Assembly (NCBI RefSeq): GCF_033878955.1
Contig: NZ_CP138858.1
Location: 4,367,001 to 4,431,000, forward strand
Reading direction: 5' to 3'
Origin: Coraliomargarita algicola
Lineage (GTDB): Bacteria > Verrucomicrobiota > Verrucomicrobiia > Opitutales > Coraliomargaritaceae
Length of the DNA: 64,000 nucleotides
Positions 54,330 through 63,026 of the stretch are shown here, in pieces (position 1 is the first letter of the stretch; every line of letters begins with the position of its first letter). Below the pieces are notes generated by a model. It was not told the origin of the DNA. It was given only the letters and a program-made list of their open reading frames with translations, and made no database searches. The translations under genes were made by a program, and so were the position numbers.

Positions 54330-55544
54330 ATGTCTGGAAAACAAGTGAAAGTGCTCGTCAAGTCATCTTGGCAGTCGGTCAATATCGGAGATGTGGGGCA
54401 TACGCCTGGCTTGCTTCGTTTGATTGAGCAAGCCATGCCGAATGCGGACATTACCTTATGGGCTGGTAATTTAGATTATGGTGTCGATGAGATGCTCAAG
54501 CGGGATTTTCCGAATGTTCAGATTTATGTTCAGCGTGCGAATGAGGCGGGGATGCCGACGTCGTCGGATCTGCTTCAGGCCTGGAAGGATGCTGAGTATT
54601 ACATTCATGGCTCGGGCCCATCGCTTGTAGCTGAACACGCAACGCGTGCTTGGGCGAATACGGGACGACCATTTGGAGTGTATGGGGTCACGCTTGAGAG
54701 TTTTGATGCGAATCTGTTGAGTCTGCTCAATCAGGCAGATTTCATTTTTTGTCGTGATACCGATTCGCTGAAAGCCGCTCGCGCAGCTAAGGTGCAGGTG
54801 CGTTATTTGGAATTCGCTCCAGATGCGGCATTTGCGACCAATGATCGTGATGATGCATTGGCAAATGCCTATTTGAATTCGGTGGATTTGGCTCCGCGGG
54901 AGTACATCTGTGTATTGTCGCGATTGCGCTACACCCCTTACTTCAAGATTCAGAACCGTGAACCCGATCTCAGAGAGAGGGAGCGTCAGGAAATTAGTGA
55001 AGCGCATAAGGAGTCCGATCATGAGCCCTTACGACGTTTGATGATCGATTGGGTGCGTGAAACCGGGAAGAAGGTTTTACTCTGCCCGGAGATGACTTAT
55101 GAGATCGAACTGACGAAGGAAGAGTTGCATGACCGCATGCCTGAAGACGTTCGACCCAATGTAGTATGGCGTGATACTTACTGGCGTCCAGACGAGGCCA
55201 GTAGTGTGTATGCCAATGCGATCGCGGTGGTGAGTATGGAAATGCACTCGCCGATCCTTGCCTGTGCGGTCAATACGCCAGCATTTTATTTGAGAGTGCC
55301 GACGGATACTTGTAAGGGGCAGATGTGGCGTGACCTGGGGCTACCTGAATGGATTTTTGAAGTTGAGGACACGGACGGATCTGAGATGTCGGCTGCGCTT
55401 TTACAGTTGGTGAATGATCCTAGGCGGGCTCAGGAGAAATTGGCACATGCGCAAAGCCGAGTGAAGCATTTACAGCAACGTTCAATGGATATTGTGCGTG
55501 AGTGCGTATCGAATTCTAGTGTTAATGTAGCGACTGTTTTATGA
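54330..55544 (+). CDS. Polysaccharide pyruvyl transferase family protein
   Basis: 404 residues of the PF04230 type. Features are NIGDVGHTPGLLRLIE near the start, YIHGSGPSLVAEH, the NQADFIFCRDTDSLKAAR motif typical of the family, FAPDAAF, and SMEMHSPILACAVNTPAFYLRV near the C-terminus, where active-site His residues usually lie. Known members add ketal pyruvate to cell-wall or capsule glycans from phosphoenolpyruvate. Its stop overlaps the GH3 start (ATGA), an odd pairing with a degradative enzyme. No signal peptide; cytoplasmic. Confidence 0.82.
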   Translation: MSGKQVKVLVKSSWQSVNIGDVGHTPGLLRLIEQAMPNADITLWAGNLDYGVDEMLKRDFPNVQIYVQRANEAGMPTSSDLLQAWKDAEYYIHGSGPSLVAEHATRAWANTGRPFGVYGVTLESFDANLLSLLNQADFIFCRDTDSLKAARAAKVQVRYLEFAPDAAFATNDRDDALANAYLNSVDLAPREYICVLSRLRYTPYFKIQNREPDLRERERQEISEAHKESDHEPLRRLMIDWVRETGKKVLLCPEMTYEIELTKEELHDRMPEDVRPNVVWRDTYWRPDEASSVYANAIAVVSMEMHSPILACAVNTPAFYLRVPTDTCKGQMWRDLGLPEWIFEVEDTDGSEMSAALLQLVNDPRRAQEKLAHAQSRVKHLQQRSMDIVRECVSNSSVNVATVL

Positions 55545-56635
55545 GTACTGTGAATCAAATTTTGGTGACAGGTGTGCCGGGGCCTGTGTTGGATGCGGAG
55601 ACCGCAAAGATGTTTCGCATGGTGCAACCGGGAGGCTACATCTTATTTGCGCGTAACATTGAGTCCGCTTCGCAATTGCGTAAACTGATCGATGATTTAC
55701 GTGGTCTAAGTGAAGTAGATCCTGTGATCATGGTGGACGAAGAGGGTGGTCGTGTTTCCCGATTACGCCATATCGGCCATGAGTTGCCGAGTGCGCAAGA
55801 ATATCTAGAGCGAGGCGATCAAGCGTTGATCAAACGTCATGGTGCATTAACGGGGGAGTTGATGCGCTTGTTTGGCATGAACTTAAACTTATGCCCAGTG
55901 GTTGAAGTTTCATTTGATGATGAGGCTGATAATTCGCTGCGAGGGCGTTGTTATGGTACCACGCCTCAGCAGGTTGTCGAATATGCGAGGGAGTTTAACC
56001 AAGCCTTGCGTAACGAAGGGATCCTTAGTTGTGGTAAGCATTTTCCTGGATACGCAGGCGTGGTTGTGGATCCGCATCATGAACTACCCGCATCGCATCG
56101 TACACGGGCGCAACTCAATGAGGCAGAGTTGATTCCATATTTTCAAATGGCTACAGAGCTAGACTCCGTCATGACTGGCCATACTTGGTATCCTTGCTTT
56201 GATGAAAAGGAGCTTCCGTCGAGTTTGTCTTCGAATATTATTAAGAATGTATTGCGGGAGGAAATTGGCTATCAGGGCTTAGTGATCAGCGATGATTTGG
56301 ATATGGGAGCACTGCTTGAAAAATATAGCCAGGCGGAAAGCATTCGTATGGCAGTCGAAGCTGGCAATGATCAGCTCTTAATTTGCCATCGGGTGACTTC
56401 TTTAGCTGAAGCCGCGCAAGCATTGAAGAGCGTTGCAATGCAGGATGTAGATCGAGCGCTTGAAAATATTCATGTGGCCAAGCAGAAGCTTGAGTCGCCC
56501 ACGGACTTTAGTGAAGCGCGCTATGCGGAGCTGAATGCCGCAGTCTGGGATCTACGAGTGGATACACTCGGGGAAGAACAGGCGAAGGTGCGAAAAGTAT
56601 ATAAGCATAAGGTTTCTCCTGTTGAGACCTATTAG
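55541..56635 (+). CDS. GH3 beta-N-acetylhexosaminidase-like (NagZ type)
   Basis: 364 residues, single-domain GH3 with no signal peptide. It has VDEEGGRVSRL, the loop KHFPGYAGVVVDPHHELPA that contains the Asp177/His179 acid-base dyad of NagZ enzymes (usual form KHFPGHGDTxxDSH), and the nucleophile Asp251 in VISDDLDMGAL. NagZ releases GlcNAc from muropeptides, but the altered loop suggests another N-acetylhexosamine or hexose substrate. It is translationally coupled to the pyruvyl-transferase-family gene and converges with the SDR gene. Confidence 0.85.
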   Translation: MSTVNQILVTGVPGPVLDAETAKMFRMVQPGGYILFARNIESASQLRKLIDDLRGLSEVDPVIMVDEEGGRVSRLRHIGHELPSAQEYLERGDQALIKRHGALTGELMRLFGMNLNLCPVVEVSFDDEADNSLRGRCYGTTPQQVVEYAREFNQALRNEGILSCGKHFPGYAGVVVDPHHELPASHRTRAQLNEAELIPYFQMATELDSVMTGHTWYPCFDEKELPSSLSSNIIKNVLREEIGYQGLVISDDLDMGALLEKYSQAESIRMAVEAGNDQLLICHRVTSLAEAAQALKSVAMQDVDRALENIHVAKQKLESPTDFSEARYAELNAAVWDLRVDTLGEEQAKVRKVYKHKVSPVETY

Positions 56636-56647
56636 CCTCTCAATCGT

Positions 56648-57418
56648 TTAGCGTATATTCATGCCACCATTGATGTCGATTGTGGCACCTGTGACGTATC
56701 GGCCTGATTCAGAGCAAAGATAGCCTGCTGCCGCACCGACGTCGTAAGGATTACCTAGGCCCAGAGGGACAGAATCGGCGAGTTCTTTAATTTTCTCGGC
56801 TGGGTAGGTGCGTTGCAGTAAGTCGGTGAGTATGATGCCCGGGCAGATTGAATTGACTGTGATATTGTAGGGGGCGGCTGTCCGTGCGAGTGTCTTTGAG
56901 AAACTCAATTGTGCACCTTTGCTGGCGGCGTAGTGAACATGTCCAAACAGGGCTCCTTGGTGTGCGGTGACTGAGCTGATTTGGATGATTCTTCCCCATT
57001 TCCTTGCTTTCATGCGTTTGAATGCTGCGCGAGCACACAGGAAATTGGCGGTGATGTTGACGTTTAACATTTCTTGCCATTCCTGTAAGGAAATCTCTTC
57101 AATGGTGTGCGGGTAGCAGATGCCCGCATTGTTGATCATAATGTCGATTGAGCCGAACTTTGATTCGTTTTTAGAAAACATGTTTTCGACTGAGGATTCA
57201 TCCGTTACGTCGGCCTGGTGGTAAATCACTTCGGCTCCAATCTTGCGAATTTTGTTGAGCGCCGGCCTTGCTTCTTCGTCAGTGATGAGACCATTTAAGA
57301 TAATGCGCGCACCCATTTGAGCGAGCACTTCTGCGATGCCTAAGCCAATCCCTTGGCAGGATCCTGTAATGAGTGCGGTGCGGCCTGTTAAATTAAAAAG
57401 TGGTGTAGAGGCTGTCAT
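56648..57418 (-). CDS. Short-chain dehydrogenase/reductase
   Basis: 256 residues of the classical SDR fold. The cofactor motif is TGSCQGIGLGIAE (TGxxxGIG), followed by NNAGI, the catalytic Ser149 (ISSV) and Tyr163-x-x-x-Lys167 (YAASK), and a C-terminal TGATIDINGG of the FabG-like type. The reaction could be 3-oxoacyl-ACP reduction, but its divergence from a lyase gene with shared operators favours a sugar or uronate reductase role (the 4-deoxy-5-hexoseulose uronate reductase of lyase pathways is an SDR). This is an inference. Confidence 0.85.
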   Translation of the reverse strand: MTASTPLFNLTGRTALITGSCQGIGLGIAEVLAQMGARIILNGLITDEEARPALNKIRKIGAEVIYHQADVTDESSVENMFSKNESKFGSIDIMINNAGICYPHTIEEISLQEWQEMLNVNITANFLCARAAFKRMKARKWGRIIQISSVTAHQGALFGHVHYAASKGAQLSFSKTLARTAAPYNITVNSICPGIILTDLLQRTYPAEKIKELADSVPLGLGNPYDVGAAAGYLCSESGRYVTGATIDINGGMNIR

Positions 57419-57464
57419 TCAATTGATTTAGCGAGCCAGATTCGCTGGTGCAATTGAATCAGAA

Positions 57465-57478
57465 CTTTAATACTAAAG
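57465..57478. promoter_or_regulatory. Putative LacI-family operator, SDR/lyase region, site 1
   Basis: CTTTAATACTAAAG, a perfect CTTTA-N4-TAAAG palindrome in the 188-base divergent region. Its centre is 34 bases from that of the second site. Confidence 0.55.
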
Positions 57479-57498
57479 CTGCTTTGGGATCATACTGG

Positions 57499-57512
57499 CT
57501 TTACAATTAAAG
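57499..57512. promoter_or_regulatory. Putative LacI-family operator, SDR/lyase region, site 2
   Basis: CTTTACAATTAAAG, a perfect palindrome (CTTTAATTGTAAAG on the other strand). It contains a TACAAT -10-like hexamer on the lyase strand. Confidence 0.55.
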
Positions 57513-57606
57513 TCTTGGGGGCTTTGCGATGTGCCTGTGACTCTGTTCTTTCTACAGCTCTAATAATCGCGATGTTTAAAAGCTGCTAAGTGTCATCCAT
57601 TCATTC

Positions 57607-59664
57607 ATGTCTATCCCCAAACCTATGTTTATGCCCCGTGTTACTTTACTGACTCTGCCTCTGCTATCTCTGGTGTTTTTCTCTGCTTGTTCAAAGGAGC
57701 ACAGTGCCCAGCAAGAGCGTCCCTCGGGGGAGCTTGCACCGATCACGCAGGTCTCTGAGCAGGCCGACTTGATACCTGCGGTTAAAGCTGGTGAAACACT
57801 GATGTCAACTGATGAGGCTTTTGAGAAAGTGATGTCGGATGCCTCTTTAGTGGAGGCGCGTCAACGCCTGCTAGATCGTGCGAAGAAAGACGTGGATCGC
57901 GGCGTGATTCATCGGCCAGAGACATTGGATGAGTTATATAATTCACAATTGTCTATTCGCTATAAAAAGAGACCTGCACACATGAGCGAATTGAATGATG
58001 AAATGTGGCGAACCTTTGCATTGGCACTGGGTGATACAGGCGCGGGCACTCGACTGGCGGTTCGTTTGCCGCGCATGGCGGCAGCGGTACGAATTCAAAA
58101 GGATCCGGAGGTTTACGCCTATGTTGTCGATCAACTGCAGGAGCTGGCTTCTTGGGCTCCTTTACAGCGTCCAGGCTGGTCGCTGCGAAATTCGAATTTG
58201 CAACTCAAGCCAGGTGGGGACGGTGCCTGGTTGGGAACTGGTACTTTAGTTCGAGCGATTACGGAGAGCTTGGCAATCTTACCAGAGGGCTCTCTGCCTG
58301 ATGGTCTGCGAGAGGCATTGCATCAGCGTTTGGCGAGTGAATTGGCGGCAGTGTATGACGATTTTGTAAGTAAGCGTCCCTGGTATGCGAAGGGGCAGGC
58401 AGTACAGAGTAATCAATGGATACTACCGAGCGAAGCGCTTGTGCGGGCCAGTATTACACTTGGAGTGGATGCCAATCGCGAAGCCTATGAGTTGGGGGTT
58501 CAGAATCTTATACGCTCGATGGATTTTCAAGGGAAACAGGGGGAGTTTGTCGAAGGTCACTCTTATGCGCGTATGTCGTTAGCGGGTATCCTCTCTGCGG
58601 CTCGTGCCATGGCACAAGAGGGGGATCGTCGCTTAATTGATCATCCGTTTCTTGCAAATTTCCCGACATGGTTTGTGCATCATTATCAGCCTGGTGATTC
58701 AATGCTCAATAGTTTCGATTCTGGACGTCATAAATCAACCAGTTGGGAGTATAAGGAGTTACTGGCCGATTTCTATACCGCAACTGCGAATCCAGTGGCT
58801 CTGTGGGCGATGGAAACTCGATCTGGTTTTCCAGCAGATACCTTTAACGGCTTGGTCGCTCAAGCGGATGCGGCTAGTGTCGATGAGTTTGAGATGCCTC
58901 CACTCTTTGCGAACTACGAATTGGCTACGCATCTTAACTGGCGCAGTAGTTGGGATGATAAGACAGCGACGGGCTTTTGGATGCGAGGGGGGAGCTCAAG
59001 AGATTTTCATGATCATATGGATCGTGGGCACGTAAACTTTATCGTGGGTGAGCGTAAGATTCTGATTGAAGCGGGCACCTTTAATTATGGCCTGAAGAAT
59101 TATCTGACGCATTTCAGAGGTGTTGCTGGTCATAATGTGCTACAGGTTGGAGATTTTACTCCAGAGCAACTGACACCAGAAGTGATGAAGGCGGGGGCGG
59201 GTCAAATATTTGACGAGGAACATCGGGTCGCACCGATCACTGTGGAGTGGATGGATGCAACTGGAGGGAGTGCGTCAGTGGATGTATCGGGATGTTATGC
59301 ATCGGTGAAACGTTGGGTTCGTTACGTGACTTGGGATGCCAAGCAATTAACTGTGCGTGATGAAGTTGAATTGCATGCGGCGGATACGGTTTTATTTCGT
59401 TGGCACCTCGGTGTGTCGGATGATGTGCGTCGTCTTGCAGTTCAATCTTCGCCGGATGCCCTCCAGAGCTTGAGCTTGCAGGCGAATGGTTTTTCCATTG
59501 AGGCTGAAGCTGATTCTGCAATTACAGGACAGATTGAAATTATGCCGGATGCGACTTTAGATCTGGATGCAGAGGGGCCGACGAATCATCAGTGCCTTGT
59601 GGTGCAATCGGCAGAGCCTGTCAGTAGTTTCATACTCAATACAGTTATCAAAGTTACCGAATAA
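57607..59664 (+). CDS. Heparinase II/III-like polysaccharide lyase, lipoprotein
   Basis: 685 residues, lipoprotein with Cys28 in LVFFSAC. Residues about 100-430 are the alpha-helical toroid domain (DGAWLGTGTLVRAITESLA, NQWILPSEALVRASITLGVDANR, FVEGHSYARMSLAGILSAARAM). The C-terminal beta-sandwich has the family feature DFHDHMDRGHVNFIVGERKILIEAG and NYLTHFRGVAGHNVLQV. The Asn, His and Tyr residues here fit the catalytic set of alginate- or heparin-type lyases (PL12/15/17/21-like). It would cleave an acidic glycan outside the inner membrane and feed the ABC importer encoded next. Confidence 0.8.
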   Translation: MSIPKPMFMPRVTLLTLPLLSLVFFSACSKEHSAQQERPSGELAPITQVSEQADLIPAVKAGETLMSTDEAFEKVMSDASLVEARQRLLDRAKKDVDRGVIHRPETLDELYNSQLSIRYKKRPAHMSELNDEMWRTFALALGDTGAGTRLAVRLPRMAAAVRIQKDPEVYAYVVDQLQELASWAPLQRPGWSLRNSNLQLKPGGDGAWLGTGTLVRAITESLAILPEGSLPDGLREALHQRLASELAAVYDDFVSKRPWYAKGQAVQSNQWILPSEALVRASITLGVDANREAYELGVQNLIRSMDFQGKQGEFVEGHSYARMSLAGILSAARAMAQEGDRRLIDHPFLANFPTWFVHHYQPGDSMLNSFDSGRHKSTSWEYKELLADFYTATANPVALWAMETRSGFPADTFNGLVAQADAASVDEFEMPPLFANYELATHLNWRSSWDDKTATGFWMRGGSSRDFHDHMDRGHVNFIVGERKILIEAGTFNYGLKNYLTHFRGVAGHNVLQVGDFTPEQLTPEVMKAGAGQIFDEEHRVAPITVEWMDATGGSASVDVSGCYASVKRWVRYVTWDAKQLTVRDEVELHAADTVLFRWHLGVSDDVRRLAVQSSPDALQSLSLQANGFSIEAEADSAITGQIEIMPDATLDLDAEGPTNHQCLVVQSAEPVSSFILNTVIKVTE

Positions 59665-59708
59665 GCGGCTTCGAATCAAATACCTGCTTTACTACGGCTA
59701 GTCAGTCG

Positions 59709-62700
59709 ATGCGTCGTTATACCCCTAGGATGTCTAAATTATCAAATAGTTACTTTAAGGCTATTGGCCTCTTTATTGCGGTCGCTAGTGCTTTAATGCT
59801 CTGCTCTTGGGGCATTTCCGTTTGGATGCGCCCGGTGATCGAAAGCACGCCCATCGTTTATGATGCCGCGGAACTTGAGGCGATTCATTTGGATCGCTCA
59901 GAGATGGGAAGTGCTACAGAGCCTCCGGTGGTGCAGGTTGATGTGGATTATACCATTGGGCACTCTGCAGCATGGTATCCTAAAGGTGAGTCGCCGATCT
60001 TAGCCGAACTGGTCGAGCGTGGCGATATACCCGCTGTTGAGGAGAGAGTTGGGGAGGAACCGGTTGTCTTGCAAGGACCCGATGGGGTGGGGAGGTTCGG
60101 AGGCACCTTATTTCGAGTGGCGAGTTCGTCCAGCGATGTGTCGCTGATCGGAGATCGTCTCGCGGCGTCGACGCTGGTGCGCTGGTCACCCATGGGCTAT
60201 CCCGTCCGACCTCATATTGCGAAAAGTTGGGAGAGCTCAGAAGATCGACGTGAGTGGACTTTTCATTTGAGAAAAGGCATGAAGTGGTCCGATGGCTCGC
60301 CATTTACAAGCGACGATATTCACTATTGGTGGGCTGAAGAGCAATACTTCAATAGCAGAGCGCCTAGCTGGATGATTGTAGGTGGTGAAGCCGGCGATGT
60401 TGTTAAAGTCGATGCATACACCGTAAAATTCACTTTCCCTAAGCCTTATGGTAATTTTCTTGAGATGCTGGCCAACCCGGTTTTCCCGTATTCTCCAAAG
60501 CATTACCTGGAGCCCTACCACCCCGAATGGGGCGATTCCGAATTGATTGAAAAGGCCATGCAAGCCCGTGGCTTCTCCACTGCCCGGGCACTTTATTTTA
60601 AGCTGAAGAATTTTCGCAATCCAGAGCATCCACGCATCTGGCCATGGGTCTATCGCACCTACCAAAACAATCCACCCGAGAGTTTTGTTCGGAATCCCTA
60701 TTACTGGGCTGTGGACGAGGCCGGTAATCAGTTGCCCTATTTAGATCGAATTTTATTCAGTGTAAAAGCTCCCAAGCTAATCCCAGTCGCTGCGGCTGCA
60801 GGCGAGATGAGCATGCAGGCACGGCATGTGCGCTTTTCAGATTATACGTTGTTGATGGAGAATCGAGAGCGTAACCATTTTCAAGTGTATCATTGGTTGT
60901 CGGCAGATCGTTCGGCGTGGGCTTTGTGGCCGAACCAGAATCGCTATGTGGACCCAGAAGACCCGAGCACTGCACTGAAGGCTGAATTGTTGAGAGACAA
61001 GCGTTTTCGTCAGGCCCTGTCATTGGCGATCGATCGGGAAAATATTATATCCGCCGTCTACAGTGGATTTGGTGAACCTGCTCAAATTGCCCCCGGTAAG
61101 GGATCTCCGTATTTTTCGGAAAAATTGCTACACAGCTTTACTGAGTTCGATCCAGAACGTGCGAATGCAATGTTGGATGCGCTTGGCTTAGTTCGAGATG
61201 AGTTTTCGGGGATGCGAACCTTTTCAGATGGTAGTCCCATGACATGGTACATTGATTACACTGATTATACCGGTGAGGGGCCGGTGCAGTTTGTGATCAA
61301 CAATTGGGCTGAGGTTGGAATACGTGCGGTGCCTCGCGAACGTTCACGCCCGCTATTTTGGGCAGAAAAATCCAGCTTACAGCATGATTTTACGGTGTGG
61401 TCTGGGATGAGTGAATACAACCCGACTGTCGGATCTCGTAGTTTCGTCGCCGACAGTGCGCAATCGCATTTTGCGATGTCTAATGCCGCATGGTTTCTTC
61501 GCGGCGGTCTGTATGGCGACCCACGAGCGCAAGGAGGAGAGATGGTTGAACCTGTCGTCGGTAGCCCGATTCGTCGTGCGATGGAGCTGCGCGAAGAGGC
61601 GATACAGGCGACTACTGATGAAGCGCAAATGCGCTTGTATCAGGAAATTTTAGAAATCGCAGCCGAGAATCTGTGGTCGATCAGCATTGCGACACCACCG
61701 CCGCAACCAGTGCTGGTCAAAGATGGCCTGCGTAATGTCGCACCGAAGGCTTTGGTTGGTTATACTTATATGACGCCTGGTAATACTGGTGTGGAAACGT
61801 ATTATTATGACGAGCCCACAGAATCGCCAGAAGCGCTGCTTGAGATTCAAGACCAAATGACGCGCATTGTTCCTGAGCCTCAAAGTGTATCAGGACAAGT
61901 TGCTGAATTGAAGCATGGCAAAGGGATCGCTTGGTGGTTCGGTCGCGGACTGATGCTTACCTTGCTTGCTGTCTTTGTTTTCTCCGCAGTGAAATTTCCT
62001 TATATCGGGAAGCGTTTTATAATTCTAATTCCGACGCTCTCAGTGGTTTCTTTGGTGATTTTTTATATTATTCAACTGCCACCGGGGGATTACGTGGAAA
62101 CACGCATCTTACAGCTGCGTTTGACTGGTGATGAGGCGGCAATCGAGCAAGTCGAAGAATTGAGACAGAGCTTTCACTTGGATGAACCTTTTTTCCAGCA
62201 GTACAGCCGATGGATCGGTTTAACATGGTTTACCAGTTTTGATGAAGGTGATAAGGGGCTGTTACAAGGGTACATGGGGCGGTCTATGGAAACGGAGACG
62301 ACTGTTAATTCACTGGTGGGAGATCGTCTTATTCTGACACTATTAGTCTCTTTCTTTACCGTTATGTTTACTTGGGCACTTGCTATCCCGATTGGGATCT
62401 ATTCAGCCGTGCGTCAGTATTCGTTTGCGGATTATATTTTCACCACAGTTGGTTTTATCGGTATGTGTGTGCCAAACTTTCTGCTTGCGATCGTATTAAT
62501 GTATTGGAGCACGAAGGACCTTGGCGTGAACGTTACGGGGCTCTTTTCTCCGGAATACGCAGCGATGCCAGGTTGGTCTTGGGGCAAGGTGCTTGACCTG
62601 ATGACTCATATTTGGGTGCCGGTTATTGTGATCGGCACCGCAGGCACTGCGGGGATGATTCGAGTGATGCGTGGGAATTTACTGGATGAACTTCGTAAGC

Positions 62701-63026
62701 CTTATGTGACCACAGCGCTTGCCAAGGGTGTGCGTCCTTTCCGGCTATTGATGAAATATCCGGTTCGCTTGGCATTGAATCCATTTATCTCGGGGATTGG
62801 TAGTATCTTTCCTCAATTGATATCTGGTGGCGCGATCATTGCGATTGTATTGAGTCTGCCGATGTTGGGGCCGTTGTTGCTACAAGGACTGATGACCCAA
62901 GATGTTTATCTCGCGGGCTCGATGCTCATGGTGCTCAGTTTATTAGGTGTCTTTGGCACCTTGGTGAGTGATTTATTGCTATTATGGTTGGATCCTCGGA
63001 TTCGTATGGAAGGAGGTGCCAAGTGA
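59709..63026 (+). CDS. ABC importer: solute-binding protein fused to DppB-type permease
   Basis: 1105 residues in one frame. An uncleaved N-terminal helix (about residues 16-38) anchors it. Residues about 127-690 are a family 5 extracytoplasmic binding protein (GRFGGTLFRVAS, IAKSWESSEDRREWTFHLRKGMKWSDGSPFTSDDI, FRQALSLAIDRENI). A second helix (about 745-763) returns the chain to the cytoplasm. The remainder is a DppB/OppB permease (FIILIPTLSVVSLVIFYIIQLPPGDY, LTLLVSFFTVMFTWALAIPIGI, and the ATPase-contact loop VTTALAKGVRPFRLLMKYPVRLALNPFI). Binding proteins of this family carry peptides or oligosaccharides. Its neighbours favour an oligosaccharide. A start at 59730 is possible. Confidence 0.9.
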   Translation: MRRYTPRMSKLSNSYFKAIGLFIAVASALMLCSWGISVWMRPVIESTPIVYDAAELEAIHLDRSEMGSATEPPVVQVDVDYTIGHSAAWYPKGESPILAELVERGDIPAVEERVGEEPVVLQGPDGVGRFGGTLFRVASSSSDVSLIGDRLAASTLVRWSPMGYPVRPHIAKSWESSEDRREWTFHLRKGMKWSDGSPFTSDDIHYWWAEEQYFNSRAPSWMIVGGEAGDVVKVDAYTVKFTFPKPYGNFLEMLANPVFPYSPKHYLEPYHPEWGDSELIEKAMQARGFSTARALYFKLKNFRNPEHPRIWPWVYRTYQNNPPESFVRNPYYWAVDEAGNQLPYLDRILFSVKAPKLIPVAAAAGEMSMQARHVRFSDYTLLMENRERNHFQVYHWLSADRSAWALWPNQNRYVDPEDPSTALKAELLRDKRFRQALSLAIDRENIISAVYSGFGEPAQIAPGKGSPYFSEKLLHSFTEFDPERANAMLDALGLVRDEFSGMRTFSDGSPMTWYIDYTDYTGEGPVQFVINNWAEVGIRAVPRERSRPLFWAEKSSLQHDFTVWSGMSEYNPTVGSRSFVADSAQSHFAMSNAAWFLRGGLYGDPRAQGGEMVEPVVGSPIRRAMELREEAIQATTDEAQMRLYQEILEIAAENLWSISIATPPPQPVLVKDGLRNVAPKALVGYTYMTPGNTGVETYYYDEPTESPEALLEIQDQMTRIVPEPQSVSGQVAELKHGKGIAWWFGRGLMLTLLAVFVFSAVKFPYIGKRFIILIPTLSVVSLVIFYIIQLPPGDYVETRILQLRLTGDEAAIEQVEELRQSFHLDEPFFQQYSRWIGLTWFTSFDEGDKGLLQGYMGRSMETETTVNSLVGDRLILTLLVSFFTVMFTWALAIPIGIYSAVRQYSFADYIFTTVGFIGMCVPNFLLAIVLMYWSTKDLGVNVTGLFSPEYAAMPGWSWGKVLDLMTHIWVPVIVIGTAGTAGMIRVMRGNLLDELRKPYVTTALAKGVRPFRLLMKYPVRLALNPFISGIGSIFPQLISGGAIIAIVLSLPMLGPLLLQGLMTQDVYLAGSMLMVLSLLGVFGTLVSDLLLLWLDPRIRMEGGAK

